In this document: positions 44,539 through 56,376 of the stretch, piece by piece
How the letters are laid out: each line of letters starts with the position of its first letter
Numbering within the stretch: the stretch's first letter is position 1
NCBI GenBank assembly: GCA_947579665.1
Contig: OX388343.1
Location: forward strand, 89,384,254 to 89,448,253
Direction: 5' to 3'
Source: Sympetrum striolatum
Taxonomy: Eukaryota > Arthropoda > Insecta > Odonata > Libellulidae
Length of the DNA: 64,000 nucleotides
Translations under genes and position numbers: made by a program
Notes under the pieces: model-generated
What the model was told of the DNA's origin: nothing
What the model saw: the letters and a program-made list of their open reading frames with translations, nothing else
Databases searched by the model: none

Positions 44539-47150
44539 AAAGGTAGAACACTCATGCATGTAGATGTCCAATGCATTCTGGGTATGACCCTGATTTCAGC
44601 ATTTCCATTGGTCGTCAAGGGGAAGTGTTGTTTACAATCACAATTTTTTACAAGACTGTCAACTATTTCATCAAAATTCTCGTAATTTAAAATCGATGTA
44701 ATATTTTTACAAATACACATTTAAACACAATTAAAATAAGGACATTTATTCAGTTTCTCTTCTTTTGGCGCGTCTCGATTTTGTACTTGTGTTATTTATG
44801 ATTTAAGTCAGCCAAATATATTAAGCCAGCAAACGATGAAAATTTAATTTCCATTGGAAAATTTCTTATGGGAACGATTTGTCTCGTTTGGAGTCAAACT
44901 CGGGTCAACTTGATTAAAAGGTTGCCTAATTTCTGCGCATGGAAGGCATTTAACTATTTAAAGTTTAAATTTCAACATTTAAATTTAAAAAACTGTGTAT
45001 TTTTTTGTACTTCTGATTAACGTTAACATTCAGTTCTTAAAGACAGTCATATTATATTGGGGTGATTGGAAGGGGTGCATTTTCAAAACTTCGAAATTGA
45101 ACAATAAGAATGAAACTTCATATTGTTTAGCAAGCCACTCAAATACTTTATTGTCGAATTTTGCGGCCAATCCAATTGGAAGACGATTTAATCACTACCA
45201 TGCAATTTAATGTACTTCTTTTGCTAGCATTTATAAAAATTTTATTATTTTTTGGGAAATATAGAAGTCGAAAATGTCATTCTTGACCCTGGGAACTGAA
45301 CGTGATTAGAGAAAGAATTATTCCATTTATTAGTTGTAATAATTATAAATCACGACAAATCTTTTATTCGTAAATTTCCATCAAGATTCATTTCATCTGG
45401 TATACTTATTAAGTATAATAAAGTTGATATATTTCTCTATATTTAACCATCTCTTAGCGACGCAGTCTGTGGAAGTTTGTGCACACGCTGCTAGTTTTTC
45501 TCAATGGAAGCCGCCGATGATGCCATTCATGCACGCGTTCACTCCGATCCGGTTTTTCTATCTGAAGTATCCTTATCAGCCTCAGATAATCGATTTTTGT
45601 ACATCGCTATGAACGGTTATCAAAGTGAGCTTTGAAACTTTCGCTTCGGCGGAATCTAAATATCCCTCACTACTCGTCGACTCCATTGAAAGAATATTTG
45701 CCTGAAGATAGTAGTATTTATGTGTACATATGGTCAACACCACTTTTCATCTTGGTTTATTGGAGAATAATGTTTTCCTCCATGCATCATCATGTCGCTT
45801 GCGTCATTAAAATTTGTATCGATGCTTCTATTGTTGCGTAGAGAACATAGTCTTACCGTTGAACCGTCAATGGTACATAAAACATAATAATAATAATAGT
45901 TGGAAAAGGTTTCAATGGTTATTCACGTCATATATTATCTGTTGGTAACCTGGTTGATTATCAAAAATTATAAGCAATAACCGTGGTAAGAATACTTATT
46001 AATTTACAGTAATAATAACTGAATGAATACTTTTCATTGATATGATAACATTATTAGGAGAGCGAATTCTAAGCTTTTGATCAATCTACTTTTAATTGAG
46101 TAAATATGAGGAAAAATCGTTTTAGGCATTATCATTTAATCGAGCTTCGAGACAATGCAACAGTATAATTAATGAAATAATAAAATTATTTCAGAGCGAG
46201 ATCGATGCTTATTAGTCTCTTTTTATATTCAACCATTTATTAGCAAGCTACTTTATCCATGGTTATACTAATTAACAGCCGCCTCTTTCTTCAATAGAAA
46301 TAGAGGTACATGCATAAATTTATAAATAGATTAAATCATTTGATTCTAATGCTTAAATTGCATCTTAATCTTGATTCTGGTTGTTGCCTCCGTGAATGAC
46401 CTTTCTTTTGTATCACCATCTTACCTTAGATGTGTTTCCATTTGTCACCACAGATAATATTTAAACCGCAGGAATCTATTTTCGCTGCATAAACTTGAGT
46501 AATGACGTCATCGGCTTCTTTTTTACCATATTCCCTCGAATGTCTAGGAGTTGTCTAGTAGCAGTGTCGTAATAGAAGAATTAGCGGAATTTTTATTTTC
46601 TCTATCAAACACACTACCATGATTTAGATTAATATAATGCAATAGTAATAGCTATAATACGTAATAACTACATTTGGAATAAATTATCATGATCACGTAT
46701 CTGAAATCAATTATATAGGAAGTTTAACCAAATTAATAATTAAGTTTTATAAGATGTGAGTACGTGCAAAATTCTATCACTAACCTAATAAACAGCCATT
46801 CATCAATCCCTGTCCTTTAAATAGATGGGGTGTACTGACAGCGGTTAAATTATTTTGTGTAAAAAGAAAAATATTTCTTCCCATCGTAGTCCCTATCCAA
46901 CATGAACGTCGTCGCATGTATATTACAGATTTTAATGGATATTGTTGGCATCACAGAAAATACTTAAAAATTTTGAATCTTCTTCCTTTGAATTCGTAAG
47001 TTGATGTGATATAATCTTTTTTTTTCCTCTCAATTATTTCCGAACTTGAAATGAGCTAATTTAGTGTTATTTCATCAAGAAGTTTATTTATTTATTCCAA
47101 ATAACCCACAAACATCCATTTTCTGGACCCTTGCAGTGGAAGGTAATTAA
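44539..47150. other. AT-rich non-coding stretch
   Basis: No gene, RNA or clear repeat recognised. Open frames are short and without motifs. Confidence 0.45.
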
Positions 47151-47159
47151 CAATAACAA

Positions 47160-47260
47160 TGAACAATCACATACGACCATTCCCTAATCGGAAAAATCCG
47201 ACTAGCCGAGATTCGAACCTGGGACCCCACGATCAGGGTTCGAACCGTTCACGGCCGGTA
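47160..47260 (-). mobile_element. tRNA-derived SINE fragment (family 1), minus strand
   Basis: On the minus strand GGTTCGAATCTCGGCTAGTC carries a B-box and is followed by a GGATTTTTCC hairpin and GGGAATGGTCGTATGTG. The same order appears in the copies at 3253 and 41700. A second B-box-like string (GGGTTCGAACCG on +) lies near 47237. Confidence 0.55.
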
Positions 47261-48900
47261 AAATTGATAATAAATAGGTGGAATATTTATTATGACTACT
47301 TATCAATTAAATTTACAAGTCTTACCCTTCTTAGTCTTACTTGTAAAAGGATGCAATGGTACTAAAATAACGCAATATATTTATTAGTACATCGTTGTAG
47401 CAAGGCATTGACGTTATTCCAAATTTATTCTATTGCAATTTGTTGCAGAAATATTCTCATCAGTTCTTGTTTAGATCCTCAAGATTTGGTCGTAAGTCCA
47501 TATAAATCGCCATGGTTTTAAGTGGGTTCATGCGAATTGTCGCTTGAAAATTGTTTTTATAGCAACATTTCTCGGCCATTTTGGATTTATTAAAGCTGTA
47601 AAATTCTTACGCACTTACATATTATCTTTGCCGGAAATTCTTGCGTTGGAAATGAGGCGTAATTTACTTATGGCGAGTTATAAATTAGGTATGCTTCGCG
47701 TCTTACTCGTTTCGATTGCTACTTCATGTTTCATATTTGTAGTAGATAGCGTTCGAAAGTTAGAGGATAAGAAGTTCCGCTACTTTTTCTTGTGTTCTCT
47801 TCTGTTAACAGTAATTGGTTGCGACGGAGAAATGTCCTTCTTACGATAAGCTCTCTTTGCCCCCGACTGGCAAGGAAAGTTATTTCGTCGTTCAAAGACA
47901 CATGAAAGAAGTAATCCGATTAGCCGATCACGAGTATGACCTTTATTCACGAATTCCTTATTAAATAACTTGCTCTATATTGCTTTATTGCCATGACTAT
48001 GTTTTTATTCATTTCTTTTGGGATACTTATTTTACTAAATTATATGTAAAATCGAGGCAAATTATAGTGAAACTCTAATAAATTTATTCCTTTATATCGT
48101 AGAAAATAATATATTTCGTGAAATCTAAATGTTCAGGCGTTACTTTGTGGTAAGCTTTTGAAATAATAAAGAAATGAAACTAATTTTTACACACGATTTC
48201 CACAAATCGTTTTATCTCTTCATTACCTATATATTTACAACTATTTGAGTATCTTATTAGATATGGTATTGATAGAATCTTGGGGGTTGCGACTCAAGGT
48301 TCTGTGACATGAATGAAATAGATCATATCCAAAAAAATTCAAATATAAGTAACTCAGCCGATGAAAAGTAAGTGTATATTGTTAACAATGTGCTGACACC
48401 TAAGTGTCTAATGATTTTCATAATTATTTAGAAAAATTATGATAAAAAGGAGTATCAAGTAATATTAGATAATACGCATAAGTTGAGGAATTCATTCTAT
48501 ACTCTACTTAAAGTTATTAACAAATATGGAGAAAGAGAATTAAAATATTTTGTACTAAAGTTACTCAATAAAAATAAAGCAGGAATAGATCCCTATTATG
48601 GAAGAAGTGGTCTTAATTCAATGAAATCTGTTTCAAGAATGTTACTTAATTATATGTCAGTGGAGCTTTAATGCACTTTCCTTATATCGCATTATCTCTT
48701 TTCTTTAGTTACAATTTTTTGCCATTAGTATATAAATGATTATTGTTGTTAGCTCATGTTAGTGTTTAGCTCCCATTTTTTTTTTCTTTTTTAACGAAAT
48801 TTTCTGTATAAGATTTGTCTATGAACATATATCCCGTCGACAGGCATATGACGGAACATTAATGTCATATGTTAAAAAATGATAAAAATAGTTAATTAAT
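47261..48900. other. Non-coding stretch
   Basis: One frame at 47544-47849 is open for 101 codons with hydrophobic segments, but it has no family motif and no splice context that I can support. Nothing else recognised. Confidence 0.35.
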
Positions 48901-48910
48901 ATTAGTATTA

Positions 48911-48948
48911 TGGGAGGGAATGAGGTACAAACCGGTCTTCGGTCCGAA
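48911..48948. repeat. Dispersed SINE-like repeat (family 3), copy 2
   Basis: TGAGGTACAAACCGGTCTTC followed by GGTCCGA parallels the copies at 38812 and 61612, with substitutions in the B-box-like core. Confidence 0.4.
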
Positions 48949-49212
48949 TACCATACTTAGTACCAACAGCAGCAGCTCTTTTGGCATTCGTGATTATTCG
49001 AGAGTTAGAGAATGACTTCTGTGAATAGGCGGTGCATTCCATCGTCAGCACCTCGATGTCCTTACCCGTGGCCTATCTCTACTGCAACCTTCCCTGCTTC
49101 CTCCTTGGCTCCCCCCTCCACCCGCTTCCTGCCCCCCTTTTCCTATGTCCACCGAAGCTAAGTACTTCCCCGAAAGTTTCCACTTAGTGTTTTCATCTTT
49201 GGAAGTGCAGGA

Positions 49213-49311
49213 ATGATTCGTAATGTGGTCCTCAGAGAAGAGTCCCTTGCTGAACGGAACTGTTCATACGCCTTATGGAACGCCCTCGACCAGCGGTTCA
49301 TCCTTCAGACA
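49213..49311 (+). other. Candidate small coding exon
   Basis: An acceptor (TTTTCATCTTTGGAAGTGCAG, AG at 49209-49210) and a strong donor (CAGACA/GTGAGT, GT at 49312) bracket an ATG-initiated frame of exactly 33 codons in phase 0 (MIRNVVLREESLAERNCSYA then LWNALDQRFILQT). The segment is GC-richer than its surroundings. I do not recognise it. It could be a first coding exon or a non-coding exon. Confidence 0.25.
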
Positions 49312-49317
49312 GTGAGT

Positions 49318-51290
49318 CTTCCATTACCGGTCATGTTTTTACGTGTCATGTCAACTTTCCTCCCACTCCTATTGTGTCAGTGGGTGTGGTAATCATTGGT
49401 GAGCGTATGTACTTAGTTCTCTTCTAAAATATTCGATTAAAATCCTTTTTCCTGTTAAATTTTGAGTGGAAAGGCATTACAACTTTGTTATTTTAAGCTG
49501 GCGATAGTTTATTGACCATTTCCTGAGTTTCCTGCTCAGGAATCGATATGAGATCTTTCCTTGATCTTTGTGCACATCCAAACTTCAAAAGCGAAGCTCT
49601 CATACCCTCTTAGGGTAATTTCTGAGTAGGCTTTTGTCCATTACAACTCCCGCAGGTTCTATGCTTGCTTCTTCCATTGCAGAATGACTCGTTATTTTTA
49701 AACGTGTTGCCACAAGAGAGCAACAAACCGAATGCAAGCTATCTAACGTCTGCATTCAGGTTAACTAAGAGTGAAATAGTATATTTTGGTTATGGAGCTT
49801 AAGTTTTTATATCAGATATTTCGAAATTTAGTAAAAGATAAAAATTAAATTAAATGTACACTTATAAAGAAAATCTTCAAATCTAAGTTTGACATGAAAG
49901 AAAACAAACCTACCATGCCCCTAAGTCGGTCTTGCTGCTGATTGTCACTGACTGTGTTCATCATCCAGCGGGCCGTACCAAATTGGCGGACTACAAGTGA
50001 GCTATCTGTACACCCAATGATTACTCCAATTGTTTGGAGTAATAATTTAGTGCAACTTTAATATGTCGTTAATGTCAATGTTCTGCATGCGTTCTGTCTT
50101 GAGGACGCAATGATTGCCTTATGAACCTTTTACACCCTTGTCCTTAGTCCGAACCCTGGTAATGTCATGGTTGTTAATTTGTATTATTTTACTTTTAAAA
50201 TTTATAAGGTTACTAAAAGTTTCCCCAGTAAAGTCATCATCATAATTCTTATCATCGTTTTGTTACTGATTGATATCCCGCGATAATGATGCCAAGCATT
50301 TTCGTTCCAATTTATTGCTTTTGTTAAACTATCTATATTTTAATTGCTCAAAATATCGGATTTTTGTGTAGCGAAATCCTAGATCGCTAAATATTTTTCT
50401 CTATCAATGTAGTCTTTAAGCATTACACCAAATCATTATAATCTTGGCTTTCTCGAGTTTTCATTGCTTCTGTGGCTCCATTTTCATTTACGCGTTTTTC
50501 AAAATCTCGTGATCCCATTAAAATTTCGCCAGCCATGTTAAATTGTCAGAGCATGTGACTGCAACGGAGACAGACTTCCTTTCCCGATAATGATACCACT
50601 GAAAGTCGTAATTACGCAGGGAGGATGACTGCACAAGACCTTCAAATTTTTATCCTTGTTCCTATGTTTTTATTAGAAAATTCCTAACGGCATCGAATGC
50701 ACTAATAATATCCTACTTTTTATTTTATATGCGAATAAATAATAGCTAATTTCGACTCTTTCCTGATACATTTTCTTAAGCAACATTTTTCATTTGTGTT
50801 CCATGAAACGGTTGTGTAGAATGCATTTTTCATCAACTCACGCCTCTGTTATTCTCATGACTGTGATGATATGAAAACTAGTGAAGTACTCGTACTGCTT
50901 AATGGTTCATTATTGTTATGGATTACCATTGTTTACTGAGAATTTTATGAGTTCAATGGTAAATGATTATACTGTACTACGATAGCTAAGGTAGATTGAT
51001 CCATTCGTTTTCTATGCACCCATATTTTATCAAAATAGTTCATCGCGGTCTAATTCGACCAAGGGAAGTTGGAGACATCCGGTCTTCCGTTTTATAGGCT
51101 GCATCTAATTATAACTCATTTATCTGATCTTTTATAATATGATGTTATACAATATGATATAGTGATAGTATATATGAATATACTGTAAAAATTACATTAT
51201 TAGCGTATTATCTGAATATCTGTAAGGTCGTAAGCTTTTCGGCGGACTTCAGTGGCAATAATAAAAATTGACTGAAATGAAATACCATTA
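49318..51290. other. Non-coding stretch before the LTR retrotransposon
   Basis: Only a small hairpin (ATTACTCCAATTGTTTGGAGTAAT, about 50020-50043) was noted. No gene is recognised. Confidence 0.4.
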
Positions 51291-51291
51291 T

Positions 51292-51295
51292 TCTA
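51292..51295. repeat. Target site duplication of the LTR retrotransposon, left
   Basis: TCTA directly before the left LTR equals TCTA directly after the right LTR (56492-56495). Four-base duplications are usual for Ty3/gypsy integrases. Confidence 0.8.
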
Positions 51296-51461
51296 TGTAA
51301 TGAATACCGGTCCCGAGTGTTCCGTAGGCGCATTTGCATTACGTAGGCGTGATTGTTGCCGGTTGTGGTAACGGGAAAATAGGCACTGTTGGGCAGAGTA
51401 CGAGGTAGCCATTTTCCTCGGAAAGACGTTGCAGAGTCATGTGTTGAATAAAAACGTTACA
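51296..51461 (+). repeat. 5' LTR (166 bp)
   Basis: Starts TGTAA and ends TTACA, the short inverted repeat typical of LTR ends. It carries an AATAAA polyadenylation signal about 12 bp from its end. It is identical to 56326-56491. Confidence 0.95.
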
Positions 51462-51462
51462 T

Positions 51463-51480
51463 TGGTGTCAGAAGTGGGAT
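51463..51480 (+). promoter_or_regulatory. Primer-binding site complementary to tRNA-Leu
   Basis: TGGTGTCAGAAGTGGGAT begins one base after the 5' LTR. It is complementary over 18 bases to the CCA-tailed 3' end of an insect-type tRNA-Leu (…ATCCCACTTCTGACA-CCA, from my memory of the Drosophila sequence). This is where the tRNA primes minus-strand DNA synthesis. Confidence 0.85.
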
Positions 51481-51519
51481 TAACAAATAATTTAGTGTGA
51501 ATCTCAGTTTGAGAAAGAA

Positions 51520-54500
51520 ATGGAAACAACTAAAGTGACTCTGGAGCAGTTGAAGGTGAAGGATCTGAAGAGGGAACTTGAGGAGCGCGACTTCGACATC
51601 GGCGGAAACAAGTCCGCTCTTCAAAACCGCCTTCGCCAAGCGTTGCTGGAAAATGGCGAAGATCCGGATACCACCCTTTTCGAGTTGGAAGGAAATATTT
51701 CTTCCGTTTTGAGGGGACTTTCTATTATGGAGGTAAAGATAGCCGAAAGTTCTCGAACTTTGAGGGAAGAACTCCTAGAAAATTCGAGAAACTTAGAGGT
51801 AAAAATGAACGATAATGCTCGAAGCCTGGAAGTGAAATTCAGAGATGAAATACTAAAGGAAACCGATAAGTTTCGGAAAGAAATGGACAGTTTGAACGCA
51901 CGGATTGAAGAGTGGGCGGGGAAGCCAGTTGCCCCTGCGTATGCAGCCTGCGCAACAACCGTGAGAGATGGGTCAACACTCAGGTTGCAGACGCCAACAT
52001 TTGATGGCAAAACTCCCTTCGCGCGATATCTGAGCGCGTTTGAAAACGTAGCGGAAGCCTATAGCTGGACGAAAGAAGAGAAAGCGTCGGCACTGAAGGG
52101 TTCGCTACGTGATGATGCCCTAGACCTCATCCAAAACCTTACCGCCGATGAAAAGAAAGACTACGAGCTGCTAGTGCAGCGTCTGGAGGAGAGATATGGT
52201 AACAGACACCTGGAGCAGGTCTACCGCATCGAATTGAAGCACCGCAAACAACGATCCAACGAAAGCCTTCAAGAATTCGAATGCGCCATAGTTCGGCTAA
52301 TTGGCCTGTCTTATCCAACGCGCCCGGCCGAATATCTTGAAGATATGTCGAAAGACGTATTTATCGACGGTCTCAAGGATCCCGAAACAGCAACAACAGT
52401 AAGGATGGCTCGTCCGAAGACATTAAGTGATGCGTTAGCGATAGCGCTTGAGTTCGAAATCGCCAAACAAGCATCACACGGGCCTAGTAGGGTGCGAACG
52501 GTGACGGAGGACAGCATCGAGGAAGTAGTGCGGCGAGTATTGGAGCAGACGAAGAGCCGTAGGCCGTTTCGTCCGCGATGTTGGAAATGCGGTGAACTGG
52601 GGCATCTAATGAGCAAATGCAACAGGCACCGGAAGACCGAAGAGGAACCAACGCCGGCGGGAAAACTAGATTGGGTCGGTGAGATGGGGCAAACGGCGAC
52701 CCAGGATTACCATGCCCCGAAGAATACAATTATTGTGGCAACCGTTAACCCAGGATCCGGAAGTGTTTGTGTCGATGGGTCAATCGACGGAAGACCTTGT
52801 TCCATGCTGGTAGACACGGGCGCGACTAGAACCATCATCCGGCACGATCTTATTGGGAGAAAGAGGGCGGTCGCAACTAAATTGCGACTACGAACGGCTA
52901 CGGGCGCTGCGGTTAATGTGCATGGGGAAATGGACATTCGTCTGGCAATAGGATCGACTATCGTGGATCACCGTGTCCTCGTCGCTGACATAGAAAATTG
53001 TGTGATCCTAGGGATGGACATCATGGGCAGCTGTGGTTTCCAATTGGATCTGAAGCGCGGAGTATTGAGGGTGGACAACGAAGAAATGATCTTAAATCCT
53101 GAAAAAAGTGCTTCGATACGTGCAATTCTCTCCGAGGATACAATAATAAATCCTAGGAGGGAAACATTCGTGATGGCGCGGTTAGAAGGAAGTCCACAGT
53201 GCGGAAGAACCATTATGCTGGAGCCCAAGAATGATGACGCACATGTCGGTCGGGGAATTCTAGTGGCGAAGCAAGTGATCACTGCTGAAGATATAGTCCC
53301 GATCAGATTGATGAACATCGATTCGCACCCTGTGAAATTGGATAGAGGCGCTGTATTAGGAAATTGCGCAACCGTGTCGTCAATTCAGCATCAGATACGG
53401 ACAATACCGACCGATTCTTCGACAAAGATCCCTCCAAAGTTAGCCAGCTTAATAGCGGATACGAGCAGTGGCAGAAGTATGAAACAGAGGGAACAAATCA
53501 GGAACCTGTTCCTTAAATTTCAAGATGTGTTCGATGTGGACGACGGAGTAAGAGGGAGAAGCAACATCGTCCGACACAAAATCGACACAGGGAATGCAAA
53601 ACCTATTCGTCAACCGCCTAGACGCTTGCCACTGGCGAAACGCGAAGAAGCAGAACGAGTCCTTAGGGAGATGAAAGATGAAGAAATCATAGAGGCGTCA
53701 AACAGCCCATGGGCCTCTCCAGTGGTCCTGGTAAAGAAAAAGGACGGATCGACACGATTTTGTGTGGATTATCGGCAACTTAACAACGTCACACGGAAGG
53801 ATAGCTATCCATTACCAAGAATCGACGATACACTGGAAACCCTGGCAGGATCGAAGATATTTTCCACCCTGGATTTGAAAAGTGGATACTGGCAGGTTGA
53901 ACTAGCCCCTGAAGACAAAGAGAAGACAGCGTTTACGCTCGGATCGGGACTATGGCAGTTTACGGTGATGCCCTTCGGGCTGTGCAATGCCCCAGCGACC
54001 TTTGAGCGGCTGATGGAAGGCATCTTGAACGGACTATCGTGGAAAACTTGCCTGGTGTACCTGGACGATATTATCGTGGTGGGAAAATCATTTGACGACC
54101 ACTTGGACAACGTGAGCAGCGTATTCCAGAGACTACGAGAGGCAGGTCTAAAACTGAGCCCGAAGAAATGCTGTTTCTTGCGCCAACAAGTTAAATATTT
54201 GGGACACGTTGTGTCCGGAGATGGAATTGCGGTCGACAGTGAGAAGACAGAGGCCATTAAAGGTTGGCCGGTACCCCGTGACAAGCACCAATTGAGAAGT
54301 TTCCTGGGACTGTGTACCTATTACCGACGGTTCGTGAAAGGGTTTGCGAACATTGCGAAACCACTGACAAGACTCACCGAGGAGGCCAGGAAATTCGAGT
54401 GGGGCCAGGACTGTCAGGAAGCCTTTGTAGAGCTTAAGGAGGCATTGACAACATCCCCGATCCTTGGATATCCGAACGAACGAGAGAAATTTATCGTGGA

Positions 54501-56376
54501 TACGGACGCAAGTAACTTCGGAATAGGAGGAATCTTGTCCCAAATCCAAGGCGGGCAGGAGCGGGTTATTGCTTACTTTAGCAAGACGCTCTCGAAACCC
54601 GAACGCAACTATTGCGTGACCAGGCGTGAGCTGTTAGCCGTCGTTAAGTCTGTGGAACATTTCTACAAATACCTGTACGGACGTAAGTTTCTACTGCGAA
54701 CCGATCATGCCGCACTCAAATGGCTCCTTCAGTTCAAGAACCCTGAAGGACAGATAGCTCGCTGGATCGAGAGGCTCCAGGAGTATGAATTCGACATCGA
54801 ACATCGGCCTGGTAAGAGTCATGGAAATGCAGACGCGCTCTCTAGAAGACCGTGCCCTTTAGAGTGCTCTCATTGTCATCGAGCCGAAGAAAAGTCGGAG
54901 AGGGTCTGTAGAACTACCGTGGTCTCCGTAGAATGGACGCTTCCTTCGTTACGACTTGACCAGAGAAAGGACCCGGTCCTTAAGGAAATTCTGATTTGGA
55001 AGGAAAAGGGTCAGCGTCCGGAATGGCCGGAAATTTCATCAGGCTCCCCCAAACTCAAGAGCTATTGGGCGCAATGGGACTCGTTAGTGGTGGAAGATGG
55101 CGTTTTAAAACGGGCACTGGAGAACCAGGATGGAACGGAGCAGAGGCTGCAGCTGGTTGTTCCTTCAAGCAAGATCCCGGAAGTATTACGGCACCTTCAC
55201 GACGAGGCATCTGGCGGACATTTAGGGATGAAGAAGACCCTTCAGAAAGTGCGCGAGCGATTCTACTGGGTGAACTGCTCGGGCGACGTGAAGGACTGGT
55301 GTAGGAAATGTACCACCTGCTTCGCCAGTAATGGGCCACACAAACGTCCCAAGGCTCCAATGAGACAGTACAACGTAGGGAGCCCGTTCGAAAGAATTGC
55401 CATCGACATTGCAGGACCATTCCCAGTAACCGAACAAGGGAATAAGTACATCCTGGTCGCCATGGATTACTTTACTAAGTGGGTGGAGGCGTATGCTCTC
55501 CCTAACCAGGAAGCAGTGACGGTAGCTGATGTGTTGGTCAAGGAGATGTTTTGCCGGTTCGGAGTACCCCTGGAGCTGCACTCGGACCAAGGAAGGAACT
55601 TTGAGAGTGATCTGTTTCAAAGGGTCTGTGAGAAGCTTGGACTCCGAAAGACAAGGACCACAGCCCTTCACCCCCAGTCTGACGGAATGGTGGAACGAAT
55701 GAATCGCACTCTCAACCGCTATTTGGCGAAAATGGTCTCTTCACACCAACGAGACTGGGACGAACATGTACCGTTCTTCCTAATGGCCTACCGATCAGCC
55801 GTTCACGAATCGACAGGACAAACTCCTGCCAAAGTTCTCTTCGGGCGGGAACTCAAGCTGCCATGCGACCTGGTATTTGGCACCAGACCGGGCGAAGACG
55901 TGGCAGGAGAGGATTACGTCTCGAGAATGCGGAAAAAGATGGATGACATCCACGAGCAGGTGCGCTACCAGCTGAATATTGCCAGTGACCGCATCAAGGA
56001 GCGTTACGACCTCAACGCCAAGGAGGGCGGCTATCAAGAAGGAGACCAAGTTTGGCTGTACAACCCGCAGAGGAAACGTGGTCTGTCATCTAAGTTACAG
56101 ACAAATTGGGAAGGCCCCTACGAAGTAAAGAAGCGGATTAATGACGTTATATACCGAGTAAGAAAATTACCAACTGGAAAGCCGAAAGTGGTTCACTTTA
56201 ATCGGTTGGCTCAGTACGTTGGTAGCAATGAAGATGGGCGGGTCGCTCGAGTGGAGTCTGAGAGCCGGGAATCAACAGGAGTGCGCTGCCGGTTCCGGGA
56301 CGGAACGGAGCTGAGGAGGGGGCAGTGTAATGAATACCGGTCCCGAGTGTTCCGTAGGCGCATTTGCATTACGTAG
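51520..56376 (+). CDS. Gag-Pol polyprotein of Ty3/gypsy retrotransposon
   Basis: A single frame of 1618 codons encodes all functions. Domains in order: SAP-like helix-extension-helix (residues 6-42, a DNA-binding fold unusual at a Gag N-terminus); coiled-coil-like segment (60-130); Gag/capsid region (about 160-310); CCHC zinc knuckle CWKCGELGHLMSKC (C354, C357, H362, C367); aspartic protease VDTGA (D432); reverse transcriptase with FCVDYRQLN (747) and YLDD (847-850); RNase H (D994, E1037, D1062, D1105); integrase with HHCC-type zinc finger (H1227, H1234, C1264, C1267) and catalytic D1296, D1356, E1392 (35 residues between the last two); and a GPY/F-type C-terminus (EGPYEV, 1531-1536). No chromodomain. 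All key residues are present. The ATG lies in a good context (AGAAATGG) 40 nt after the PBS, and the stop falls 51 nt inside the 3' LTR. Gag and Pol are fused with no frameshift, so the Gag:Pol ratio must be set after translation or some other way. Confidence 0.96.
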   Translation: METTKVTLEQLKVKDLKRELEERDFDIGGNKSALQNRLRQALLENGEDPDTTLFELEGNISSVLRGLSIMEVKIAESSRTLREELLENSRNLEVKMNDNARSLEVKFRDEILKETDKFRKEMDSLNARIEEWAGKPVAPAYAACATTVRDGSTLRLQTPTFDGKTPFARYLSAFENVAEAYSWTKEEKASALKGSLRDDALDLIQNLTADEKKDYELLVQRLEERYGNRHLEQVYRIELKHRKQRSNESLQEFECAIVRLIGLSYPTRPAEYLEDMSKDVFIDGLKDPETATTVRMARPKTLSDALAIALEFEIAKQASHGPSRVRTVTEDSIEEVVRRVLEQTKSRRPFRPRCWKCGELGHLMSKCNRHRKTEEEPTPAGKLDWVGEMGQTATQDYHAPKNTIIVATVNPGSGSVCVDGSIDGRPCSMLVDTGATRTIIRHDLIGRKRAVATKLRLRTATGAAVNVHGEMDIRLAIGSTIVDHRVLVADIENCVILGMDIMGSCGFQLDLKRGVLRVDNEEMILNPEKSASIRAILSEDTIINPRRETFVMARLEGSPQCGRTIMLEPKNDDAHVGRGILVAKQVITAEDIVPIRLMNIDSHPVKLDRGAVLGNCATVSSIQHQIRTIPTDSSTKIPPKLASLIADTSSGRSMKQREQIRNLFLKFQDVFDVDDGVRGRSNIVRHKIDTGNAKPIRQPPRRLPLAKREEAERVLREMKDEEIIEASNSPWASPVVLVKKKDGSTRFCVDYRQLNNVTRKDSYPLPRIDDTLETLAGSKIFSTLDLKSGYWQVELAPEDKEKTAFTLGSGLWQFTVMPFGLCNAPATFERLMEGILNGLSWKTCLVYLDDIIVVGKSFDDHLDNVSSVFQRLREAGLKLSPKKCCFLRQQVKYLGHVVSGDGIAVDSEKTEAIKGWPVPRDKHQLRSFLGLCTYYRRFVKGFANIAKPLTRLTEEARKFEWGQDCQEAFVELKEALTTSPILGYPNEREKFIVDTDASNFGIGGILSQIQGGQERVIAYFSKTLSKPERNYCVTRRELLAVVKSVEHFYKYLYGRKFLLRTDHAALKWLLQFKNPEGQIARWIERLQEYEFDIEHRPGKSHGNADALSRRPCPLECSHCHRAEEKSERVCRTTVVSVEWTLPSLRLDQRKDPVLKEILIWKEKGQRPEWPEISSGSPKLKSYWAQWDSLVVEDGVLKRALENQDGTEQRLQLVVPSSKIPEVLRHLHDEASGGHLGMKKTLQKVRERFYWVNCSGDVKDWCRKCTTCFASNGPHKRPKAPMRQYNVGSPFERIAIDIAGPFPVTEQGNKYILVAMDYFTKWVEAYALPNQEAVTVADVLVKEMFCRFGVPLELHSDQGRNFESDLFQRVCEKLGLRKTRTTALHPQSDGMVERMNRTLNRYLAKMVSSHQRDWDEHVPFFLMAYRSAVHESTGQTPAKVLFGRELKLPCDLVFGTRPGEDVAGEDYVSRMRKKMDDIHEQVRYQLNIASDRIKERYDLNAKEGGYQEGDQVWLYNPQRKRGLSSKLQTNWEGPYEVKKRINDVIYRVRKLPTGKPKVVHFNRLAQYVGSNEDGRVARVESESRESTGVRCRFRDGTELRRGQCNEYRSRVFRRRICIT
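56313..56325 (+). promoter_or_regulatory. Polypurine tract
   Basis: GAGGAGGGGGCAG directly precedes the 3' LTR. It would prime plus-strand DNA synthesis. It lies inside the 3' end of the gag-pol frame. Confidence 0.8.

Noticed and set aside
47544..47849. 101-codon ORF with hydrophobic segments
   Set aside because: No family resemblance, no convincing splice context and AT-driven hydrophobic composition. Kept only as a note.
51621..56049. Minus-strand ORFs of up to 159 codons inside the retrotransposon
   Set aside because: They lie antisense to the intact gag-pol gene and have no motifs of their own.
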